A stretch of 64,000 nucleotides of DNA. Source: an uncultured Bacteroidia bacterium (lineage in GTDB: Bacteria; Bacteroidota; Bacteroidia; Bacteroidales; Prolixibacteraceae). A program made the translations under genes and the position numbers. The stretch lies in assembly GCA_903907075.1 (NCBI GenBank), contig CAIVMQ010000067.1, forward strand, positions 1 to 64,000, read 5' to 3'. Each line of letters opens with the position of its first letter. Position 1 is the stretch's first letter. Shown piece by piece: positions 54,323-61,979 of this stretch. The notes beneath the pieces were generated by a model. It saw only the letters and a list, made by a program, of their open reading frames with translations, had not been told where the DNA came from and ran no database searches.

Positions 54323-55528
54323 TTAATCCAAACTAAACGCGTAAGCAGGAACCACTTTAATTTTATACCCATCGATCAGAATCAGATCTGTTTGGTCAAT
54401 CGTGAGGATGACCCCTTCTTTTAAATTGAAAAATTTGAGCGCAGCTAAAAGTCCATTAATTTCTCTAGCCTGATTATCTCCATTAATTTCAAAACAAACC
54501 TGAATTGCCGAAAAGTCATCGTTAATTTTATAAATAAAGTCGCATTCTGAATTGCTATCTGAAAAATACCATATGTTTTTGGTTTTCCTTCGGATACTCC
54601 AATAAACAGCATTTTCAAATTTTCTGCCTATATCTTTAGATGCAGAGATTGATGCTACGTTGACCAATCCGTTATCAACCACATAAATCTTTTTCTCTGA
54701 TATCATTTGCCCTTTAACAGAATATGAAAATCGGGAAACCAGATTCATGAGATAGCTCGATTCAAAATAAGACAAATACTCAAGCACTGTTGATGGGGAT
54801 TTAACGCCAATGATGCTTGTAAGTTTGCTGGGGCTGACAAGTTTTGCAGTATTTGACATGACATAAATACAAAGGTTTTTCAACCCTGAAATGTCCCGTA
54901 TCGCATATCGGATTGCTATATCCCGATAAATAATATCCTCAAGGAGGAAACTCAGCAACTCTCTGTTGTTAGTTTTCAGGAATTCGGGAAACCCTCCATT
55001 ATTCAGAAACGAAAGAAGACTTTCCTTGTTATATGGCATGGTGTGAAAAGTACAGAACTCCTGATAGTTGAATGGAAATAACTCCTTGGAGATATGTCTT
55101 CCGGTTAAATTTGTTCCCAATTCAACACTCAGCATGCGTGCATTTGAGCCTGTAATAATTACTCTTGCCGACTGATCCAATTTTTGCCTTACAAATAACT
55201 CCCACCCTTTGATAATCTGAATCTCATCGAAAAAAAGAATTTTCTTGGCACTCTCCTGCACCAGCTGATCAAGTAAAATAAAATCGGATGAGGTAAATTC
55301 GTATAGTCTTATGTCCGCAAAATTGAAATAGAAAACCTCATCAATTTCATGCCTGATAAACTGATGAAGCAAAACACTTTTTCCACAACGCCTGATGCCT
55401 GAAATAACCAACGCATGTGAATTGGTAACAGGTAATGATTCTAATAATTCTCTCGTAGTTCCTAATTCAAAGGAGTAAAGAGTCTCTTTTTGCTCATTTA
55501 GTACAGCATTTAATTCTGAATATTTCAT
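54323..55528 (-). CDS. ATP-binding protein (AAA-14/DUF4143 family)
   Basis: A 401-residue intact protein. Walker A is GIRRCGKSVLLHQF (about residues 44-57), Walker B is ILFFDEIQ (about 95-102), and sensor 1 is IITGSNARML (about 117-126). The C-terminal DUF4143 part has a nuclease-like SECDFIYKIND strand (about 327-337) where homologues show a PD-(D/E)xK-type arrangement. These ATPases are abundant in Bacteroidota accessory regions, but their function is not settled. Its own promoter lies upstream. Two fragments of the same family lie directly downstream. Confidence 0.85.
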   Translation of the reverse strand: MKYSELNAVLNEQKETLYSFELGTTRELLESLPVTNSHALVISGIRRCGKSVLLHQFIRHEIDEVFYFNFADIRLYEFTSSDFILLDQLVQESAKKILFFDEIQIIKGWELFVRQKLDQSARVIITGSNARMLSVELGTNLTGRHISKELFPFNYQEFCTFHTMPYNKESLLSFLNNGGFPEFLKTNNRELLSFLLEDIIYRDIAIRYAIRDISGLKNLCIYVMSNTAKLVSPSKLTSIIGVKSPSTVLEYLSYFESSYLMNLVSRFSYSVKGQMISEKKIYVVDNGLVNVASISASKDIGRKFENAVYWSIRRKTKNIWYFSDSNSECDFIYKINDDFSAIQVCFEINGDNQAREINGLLAALKFFNLKEGVILTIDQTDLILIDGYKIKVVPAYAFSLD

Positions 55529-55571
55529 CAGCTACTCTTTTTTTGACGAAAATGCAATATGTATTCCATTA

Positions 55572-55602
55572 CAAATGTAATAAATATTCCATTACTAACA
55601 AA
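55572..55602 (-). promoter_or_regulatory. Promoter of the ATPase gene with repeats
   Basis: On the minus strand TTTG (55599-55602), a 19-nt spacer and TACATTTG (55572-55579), a full consensus. A 10-mer TATTCCATTA occurs twice in direct orientation on the plus strand (55562-55571 and 55585-55594, 23 bp apart), and ATTACA-AA-TGTAAT (55568-55581) is palindromic over the -7 box; both could bind a regulator. Confidence 0.65.
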
Positions 55603-55766
55603 ATAGTCATTCATTTTCCCAGTTCTCATAAATTTTTTTGTAACTAGACTTCTCTCCCGACTATATTTTCGATTGGAATTCTATACCTTAGTCGAATAAA
55701 TTCACAGGCTATCGTCAGGAACAATTATCCCGCGAAACCAGACAAAACACACATAAAACCCAGACT

Positions 55767-58463
55767 ATGGAACGGCGTAAATTTTTACAGGCAGTAGGGC
55801 AACTGTCGGCGGCAGGATTTTTTACTTCATCTTTGCCAGTTATGGCAGGACCCTTTTCAAGAGGAGAATTCCCCAATGCCTCTTTCCCTGAGGATAAGAA
55901 ACTAAATCCAGAGTGGGTAAAGTCATTGTACGAAAGAGGTATAGTGTCGAACTATACGAAATCAAAAAACGAGCTGCGCTATATCGGTATGCCTGTCGGT
56001 GGAATTTGCTGTGGTTCCGTTTATTTAGGTGGCGATGGGAGATTGTGGTTATGGGACATCTTTAACCAAAACCAGTTTGGGGTGATCACCAAAGTTCTCC
56101 CGGTTAAACTTGCGAGTTTTAATCTGAATGAGATTAACAATATGGCGGGGGCATTGTATCTTGAACCGTTGACACATGTATCTCCATTACAGCAGGGTTT
56201 TGCGCTGTCAATAAAGCATAACGGAACAACTAGCATAAAGCGCCTTCACCAGGATGATTGGGATGAGGTAACCTTCGAGGCCACTTATCCTGTTGCATCG
56301 ATAACCTATGCCGCTAAAAATTTGCCCCTTGAGGTAACTCTCAAAGCGTTCTCTCCGTTTATCCCCGGTAACGATAAGGATAGTGGTCTTCCTGCAACTG
56401 TTCAATCTATTTCGATAAAAAATGGGTCTAAAAATCCAATCGAAGTTGAGGTGATCGGATGGCTGGAAAATAAAATGCTTGTTAATACCGAGAAGGTGCG
56501 CAAGGATTTTATCCGGGTCAATAAATCGGTTGAAAATAACATGCATAATGGCATTTCTCTTCATTGCACTTCGGATCAAAAGGAGTTGGAGAAAGCACCC
56601 GATTATGGTGATATGTTTTTTGCGATACTAGGCGGCAAGGGGGTTTGTATCGATGATGTCATGACGAGTGAAAATAAAGCTGCGGCTATCTTTAAGAACT
56701 TTGTGGTCCCATCCGAAAATTCGCCTGTTGCCGGTATTATTCGTACCCATCGGCTCAAAGCCGGAGAGGAGGTAAATTCCGATTTTGTTATCTCGTGGTA
56801 TACTCCGAACCTCTCTTTTTACAGCAATGGAAACTCTCAGGGGATGACCGTTCAAGATGCCGATTTCCATTATTATACTTCTCATTTTGATAATTCGGAG
56901 GCTGTTGCCACTTACCTCGCCACTAATTACCAGACGTTGAAACATCAGACTCTGCTGTGGAAGGATACGTTTTATGACAGCACCCTTCCCTGGTGGTTTC
57001 TCGAGAGAACCTTTATGAATATTTCGACGTTGGCCACAACCACAACCCACCGGTTTAAATCGGGTAGGTTTTATGCCTGGGAAGGTGTCGGATGCTGCCA
57101 TGGCAATTGTACCCATGTCTACCAGTATGCCCAGGCGATGTCGCGTATTTTTCCTGAACTCGAGCGCGATACTCGCGAACGGGTTGATCTGGGGATAGGC
57201 TTTGATGAGAAAACCGGGATGATCAGCATCCGGGGCGAGAAAACCGGTCCTTCGATCGATGGTCAATCGGGAACTGTTTTGCGCATTTATAGGGAACATC
57301 TGATGAGTGCTGATGAGAACTTTTTGAGCAAAAACTGGACAAAGATTAAAAAGGCGGTGGAGTTCATCATGCTCCAGGACAAAAACAAAGATGGGATGGA
57401 GGACACCCCCATGGAGAATACACTCGATGCACTGTGGCATGGGGAGATAGCCTGGATTGTCGGCCTCTGTATCGCAGGTGTACGTGCCGGCGAGGCCATG
57501 GCTGAGGAGATGAACGATAAGGAGTTTGCAGATCAATGCAGCCAGTATGTTGCAAGGGGAAGAATGAATATGGAGCAGCATCTCTTTAATGGTGAGTATT
57601 TTATCCACCGTGCAGACCCTGAGGTTGGAAAGAAGGAGATCGGATCGTTTAACACCTGTCATATCGATCAGGTTTATGGTCAGGCCTGGGCATGGCAGGT
57701 TGGTTTGGGACGAATCATCAGCGAAGAAAAAACAGTGAGTGCCTTAAACTCACTGTGGAAGTACAATTATATGCCCGATGTCGGACCTTATATTTCGAAA
57801 CATAATGGCGGACGTTTCTATGCCATAGCCGGTGACGGAGGAATGGTGATGAATACCAATCCCAAGAATGATGAGAACCCTTACGGGAATGCCAAGGCGT
57901 GGCAAATCGGTTATTTTGATGAATGTATGTCTGGTTTTGAACACCAGGTGGCCGCTCACATGATGGCAGAGGGGATGGCCGAAGAATCACTTATTCTTAC
58001 CCGGTCCATACATGATCGTTACCACGCATTCAAGCGAAATCCGTTTAACGAGATTGAGTGCAGTGACCATTATGGTCGTGCTATGGCAAGTTACGGCACC
58101 TTTATCAGCGCCTGTGGTTTTACCTACCACGGCCCCAAAGGCCATATCGGCTTCTCTCCTAAACTGACACCCGAAAATTTCAGGGCCCCATTTACGGCGG
58201 CTCAAGGGTGGGGCACCTATAGCCAGCAACGGGATGGCAAATCTCTTCAAGCCCAATTAAAGGTAAACTATGGGAAATTAAAAGTGAAAAAAGTTAGTGT
58301 TGATCTGGATAAAAACTTGAAAGCAGTTACGGTAGAGGTGAACTATAAAAATAAAATCATTCCTTGTCGTTTTACTCAAGATGGTTTTAGATGTGAGATA
58401 GATCTGAATGATAATCTGTATATTAATGCAAACCAAGAAACGCTAATGATTAAAATCAGCTAA
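55767..58463 (+). CDS. GH116-type glycosidase with Tat-like signal
   Basis: An 898-residue protein of the GH116/GBA2-like (DUF608) class, whose characterised members are beta-glucosidases, glucosylceramidases or beta-xylosidases. It starts MERRKFLQAVGQLSAAGFF, a twin-arginine-type signal. Landmarks: GMPVGGICCGSVYLGGDGRL (about residues 73-92), a long N-terminal beta-sandwich, and the (alpha/alpha)6 catalytic half with DALWHGEIAWIVGLC (about 552-566) and GFEHQVAAHMMAEG (about 717-730). The substrate is unknown. It opens the glycosidase cluster; its stop overlaps the antitoxin gene on the other strand by 8 bp. Confidence 0.85.
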   Translation: MERRKFLQAVGQLSAAGFFTSSLPVMAGPFSRGEFPNASFPEDKKLNPEWVKSLYERGIVSNYTKSKNELRYIGMPVGGICCGSVYLGGDGRLWLWDIFNQNQFGVITKVLPVKLASFNLNEINNMAGALYLEPLTHVSPLQQGFALSIKHNGTTSIKRLHQDDWDEVTFEATYPVASITYAAKNLPLEVTLKAFSPFIPGNDKDSGLPATVQSISIKNGSKNPIEVEVIGWLENKMLVNTEKVRKDFIRVNKSVENNMHNGISLHCTSDQKELEKAPDYGDMFFAILGGKGVCIDDVMTSENKAAAIFKNFVVPSENSPVAGIIRTHRLKAGEEVNSDFVISWYTPNLSFYSNGNSQGMTVQDADFHYYTSHFDNSEAVATYLATNYQTLKHQTLLWKDTFYDSTLPWWFLERTFMNISTLATTTTHRFKSGRFYAWEGVGCCHGNCTHVYQYAQAMSRIFPELERDTRERVDLGIGFDEKTGMISIRGEKTGPSIDGQSGTVLRIYREHLMSADENFLSKNWTKIKKAVEFIMLQDKNKDGMEDTPMENTLDALWHGEIAWIVGLCIAGVRAGEAMAEEMNDKEFADQCSQYVARGRMNMEQHLFNGEYFIHRADPEVGKKEIGSFNTCHIDQVYGQAWAWQVGLGRIISEEKTVSALNSLWKYNYMPDVGPYISKHNGGRFYAIAGDGGMVMNTNPKNDENPYGNAKAWQIGYFDECMSGFEHQVAAHMMAEGMAEESLILTRSIHDRYHAFKRNPFNEIECSDHYGRAMASYGTFISACGFTYHGPKGHIGFSPKLTPENFRAPFTAAQGWGTYSQQRDGKSLQAQLKVNYGKLKVKKVSVDLDKNLKAVTVEVNYKNKIIPCRFTQDGFRCEIDLNDNLYINANQETLMIKIS

Positions 58464-58680
58464 GAGAAGTACCGTTTAATCTGTTTATTTCCCTAATCTC
58501 TTCTGCAGTAAAATTAAACTTTAACGGATTTTTATAAATGGCCTTTCCCCTCACTTTGAGGTTCTCAAGTGCAACATATGATTTCAATGCAATGATCATT
58601 GCTTCAGTGATATTTTTTGCTTTCGATAGGTGCTGAGCCTCCTTAACCAGTTCATCGGGTATAAGAGCAGTTACTCTCAT
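58456..58680 (-). CDS. Orphan ribbon-helix-helix (VapB/DUF2191-like) antitoxin
   Basis: A 74-residue DNA-binding protein starting MRVTALIPDELVKEAQ, the ribbon strand and first helix of VapB-like antitoxins, followed by NITEAMIIALKSYV (helix 2) and a charged toxin-neutralising tail ending EEIREINRLNGTSLS. It is one of the two usual partners of a toxin-antitoxin pair, but no PIN-domain toxin gene follows: the coding sequence runs into the end of the convergent GH116 gene with an 8-bp overlap. A palindrome and promoter lie upstream. It may be a solitary regulator. Confidence 0.8.
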   Translation of the reverse strand: MRVTALIPDELVKEAQHLSKAKNITEAMIIALKSYVALENLKVRGKAIYKNPLKFNFTAEEIREINRLNGTSLS

Positions 58681-58702
58681 TTTTTAAACTTTTGGTCTTA
58701 TA

Positions 58703-58732
58703 CAAATATACGATGCCACATCGTATAATCAA
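58703..58732 (-). promoter_or_regulatory. Autoregulated promoter-operator of the antitoxin
   Basis: On the minus strand TTG (58730-58732), 19 nt, then TATATTTG (58703-58710). A palindrome with 9-bp perfect arms (58707-58715 and 58719-58727, 3-nt spacer) covers the spacer and part of the -7 box, 27-47 nt before the start codon, as expected for an RHH operator. Confidence 0.75.
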
Positions 58733-58900
58733 TATTGTATTGACCCATTTTTCACCAGCTATTGTATCAAAGATTGTGAAAATACAAAAGTTAAATCTGG
58801 ATCTTAGTTTGTTTAGGAACCTCATATTGGTCAGAAATCGGTATTTAATAGGTTGATTTTTCCAACTATCCTATTAAACCTATTTTATCATAAAAAGGGC

Positions 58901-58908
58901 TATTTTTG
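58901..58908 (+). promoter_or_regulatory. Candidate -7 box for the GH2 gene
   Basis: TATTTTTG matches the consensus and leaves a leader of about 65 nt to ATG 58979. No -33 element is obvious. Confidence 0.45.
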
Positions 58909-58978
58909 ACTATTCAATATCAATTTTTAGTAAAATTTAATATTCTTGAATATCTTTTCGGGAAATAATGAAAAAATA

Positions 58979-61771
58979 ATGAAAAAAACGTACGCGATTC
59001 TTCTTCTTATCCTTAATATCCTGCATTTTACAACTTCTCTGTCAGCACAAAATGGAGCAATTAAGCAGGTTCGGTTGTCACGGTTTGATTTACAATCTTC
59101 TGAGCTGGTAAATCTATCCGGAGAAAAAATTTCATCCGCTGATTACCATTCGACGATTTATTGGTTTCCGGTAAAAGTTCCTTCGACGGTACTTACCGGT
59201 TTGGTTGCAAACCGGGTTTATCCTGATCCCTATTCAGGGATGAATAATATGGTTATTCCGGATGCTTCGGATGAGTTTAATAAAATTTATAACCTGGAGC
59301 AATTCAGTCATATTCCCAATGTTGGAAATCCCTGGAAGAAACCCTATTGGTACCGTACCTCATTTAATGTCCCGTCACAAGACAAGGGGCGTCATTTTCA
59401 GTTGATATTCAAGGGGATCAATTATAGGGCAGCTGTCTGGTTAAATGGTAAGCCAATAGCCGATTCCACACGAATGGTTGGGATGTTTGCAGAGTACAGT
59501 TTTGATGTGAGTAAATTGATTAACGCGGGTGGTGAGAATGCCCTTGCGGTAAAGATCTATCCGCTCGATGATCCGGGATTACCTGACAAGGAGCAGCTAA
59601 CAGGATTGGGAGATTTCTTCTTAAATGGTGGCCCTACAGGTGATATCGGAAAGAACGTAACGATGCTATGTTCTGTGGGCTGGGATTGGATGCCTCCTGT
59701 TCGTGACCGAAATATCGGCATCTGGCAGCCTGTGTTATTGCGTACTTCGGGCGATGTTACGATCACTCGTCCTCACCTCGTTACCGATTTGCCAAATTTG
59801 CCAGATACTACAATCGCCAAGCTATCTCTGAATCTTTCATTGCAAAATCATGGCCTGTCGTCTACAAAAGGGACGTTACGAATAAATATATCTCCTGAAA
59901 ACTTCGTCGGGCAACCGGTTCAGATTTCAAAAGAGTTTGCTCTTGCTCCCGGAGCCAATACGGTTGTTGATTTGAATTCCTTAAATTCGGTTCAGTTGTT
60001 AGTCAAAAATCCACACTTATGGTGGCCTAACGGTTATGGGAAAGCGAATCTCTACCGTATAAAACTTCAATTTGAATCGAACGGAGTAGTTTCTGATGAT
60101 ACCACTTTTGCATTTGGAATTCGTACAGTAGGATCTCAGTCGGTTGAGGTGACGGATAAAGCCTTACGTCGCGATTTTTATGTCAATGGAAAGCGTATCC
60201 ATCTCACTGGTGGGGCTTGGGTTCCCGATATGATGCTTAACCGCGACTCAGTTCGTTATGATCAGGAGATGCATCTGTTTCGAAATTCGAATATTAACCT
60301 GGTTCGGATCTGGGGAGGTGGCATCACTCCTGAGGATGTGTTCTTCGATCTGGCCGACCGTTATGGAATGTTAGTATGGTCTGACTTCTGGGTTACGGGC
60401 GATACCCATGGTGAATTTAAAGGTTCCACTGCCTATCCCAACGAAAGCAATGTCTTTATAGATAATGTGGTGAGTACCATTTATCGTATCCGTAACCATC
60501 CTAGCCTCTTAGTCTGGACGGGTGGTAACGAAGGGCATATCCGCAAGGAACTCTATGATATCATGCGTCAAAAGGTGATCTCACTCGATGGTACCCGGCC
60601 ATTTATTCCGAGCTCATCGGGATTTGCTAAACTTCCGAATGGGTGGGATGGCTCATGGCCAGATAATAAAGCCTCGGGTGTTTATAGCGGAGGCCCTTAT
60701 ACCTGGCAGGATTCAAAGAAATATTACAGTCTGGCTGACTCGGCCAAAGACTGGGTATTTAAAGATGAGACCGGCTTACCTTCTCAGCCACCTTATTCGA
60801 GCTTGGCTAAGATTATTCCGAATCTGGTATGGGACTCGACATTGCCTTTTCCGCTAAATAATTCTTGGGGTTATCACGATGCCTGCAGCGGAAATGGGAA
60901 GTATGACCTCTATTATAATAATATGGTGCTACGCTATGGCGAGCCATCCTCAATGGAAGATTTCTCGAACAAAATGCAACTCATGAATGCCACCGGTTAT
61001 CAAGGTATCTTTGAGGCTGCCGGTCATAAACTCAATGACATCGGTGGGGTGATGCTATGGAAATTAAATGCGGCATTCCCAAGTGTGGTGTGGCAGGTCT
61101 TCGACTGGTACCTGGAGCCCAATGCCGGATATTATTTTATGCAAAATGCTTGCGAAAAAGTTCATATACAGCTAAATGCTCTTGACTATACCGTGACTGT
61201 TTTAAACAGAACCTATAAGTCGGTTTCTAACCTAACGGTACAGGCTGATGTATATTCCACTGATTCCAAACTTATTTATCATCAATCGTCACAGGTAAAT
61301 CTTGCACCAACAGATGTGAACAACACGTTTACCTTATCAAAGCCTTTAGCAGATGCAAAAGGGGTAAGCTTTGTGGTTCTAAACTTAAAAGATGGTGCCG
61401 GGAAAGTGGTTTCTCATAATGTCTATTGGATTGCAGCCGACACGAATTTTAAAGCATTGAATACATTGCCTCAGACTAAAGTGCAGACTGCAGTTGTGAA
61501 AACAGAAAAGGGGAAAACGGAAACCAGCTGGACTTTGAAATTTACCAACACCACAAATCAGCTCGCGTTCTTTATCCGTCCGCAACTGATGGATAATGGC
61601 CAAGAGGTATTACCCTGCTATTGGTCCGCTAATTATTTCTCGCTTGCTCCGGGTGAATCGATGACTGTTAACGTGAGTGCTTCAACAGCACAATTAAAAA
61701 GTAAAAAGGTAGAGGTTCAGGTGGATGGGTGGAATCTAAAAACTGAGACAATCTTATTGAAGGGGAATTGA
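58979..61771 (+). CDS. GH2-family exo-glycosidase (glucosaminidase/mannosidase-like)
   Basis: A 930-residue secreted GH2 enzyme. The signal peptide is cut near LSAQN (about residue 25). An N-terminal jelly-roll, immunoglobulin-like domain and TIM barrel follow. Barrel signatures are VRIWGGGITPEDVFFDLADR, the acid/base Glu 518 in GGNEGH and the probable nucleophile Glu 597 in DETGLPS. The overall architecture resembles exo-beta-glucosaminidases and beta-mannosidases, and the exact specificity cannot be read. The start is ATG 58979, since the TTG at 58946 adds a polar leader before the signal peptide. It follows the antitoxin promoter region and precedes the GH127-like gene by 208 bp. Confidence 0.88.
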   Translation: MKKTYAILLLILNILHFTTSLSAQNGAIKQVRLSRFDLQSSELVNLSGEKISSADYHSTIYWFPVKVPSTVLTGLVANRVYPDPYSGMNNMVIPDASDEFNKIYNLEQFSHIPNVGNPWKKPYWYRTSFNVPSQDKGRHFQLIFKGINYRAAVWLNGKPIADSTRMVGMFAEYSFDVSKLINAGGENALAVKIYPLDDPGLPDKEQLTGLGDFFLNGGPTGDIGKNVTMLCSVGWDWMPPVRDRNIGIWQPVLLRTSGDVTITRPHLVTDLPNLPDTTIAKLSLNLSLQNHGLSSTKGTLRINISPENFVGQPVQISKEFALAPGANTVVDLNSLNSVQLLVKNPHLWWPNGYGKANLYRIKLQFESNGVVSDDTTFAFGIRTVGSQSVEVTDKALRRDFYVNGKRIHLTGGAWVPDMMLNRDSVRYDQEMHLFRNSNINLVRIWGGGITPEDVFFDLADRYGMLVWSDFWVTGDTHGEFKGSTAYPNESNVFIDNVVSTIYRIRNHPSLLVWTGGNEGHIRKELYDIMRQKVISLDGTRPFIPSSSGFAKLPNGWDGSWPDNKASGVYSGGPYTWQDSKKYYSLADSAKDWVFKDETGLPSQPPYSSLAKIIPNLVWDSTLPFPLNNSWGYHDACSGNGKYDLYYNNMVLRYGEPSSMEDFSNKMQLMNATGYQGIFEAAGHKLNDIGGVMLWKLNAAFPSVVWQVFDWYLEPNAGYYFMQNACEKVHIQLNALDYTVTVLNRTYKSVSNLTVQADVYSTDSKLIYHQSSQVNLAPTDVNNTFTLSKPLADAKGVSFVVLNLKDGAGKVVSHNVYWIAADTNFKALNTLPQTKVQTAVVKTEKGKTETSWTLKFTNTTNQLAFFIRPQLMDNGQEVLPCYWSANYFSLAPGESMTVNVSASTAQLKSKKVEVQVDGWNLKTETILLKGN

Positions 61772-61979
61772 AAGATTTGTTTAATCCGAATGGTTACTAA
61801 TCTTTAACTTAGTTTATAATCGTTGGGGCTAGATGGATCACATTTAACTCGCTTTGGATTTACGGCTTTATGGAAATCTGCTGTTAAAAATTTGGATGAT
61901 AATTTAAATCATTTCGTTGTCGGTCTAAGGCACAATTGGAATTTTATTTCTCATACTTTTATTGAAAACAGGAAGAAGA

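Noticed and set aside
56628-57662. 344-codon open frame on the minus strand
   Set aside because: Lies wholly opposite the GH116 gene, whose frame has clear family motifs; the antisense protein has no recognisable features.
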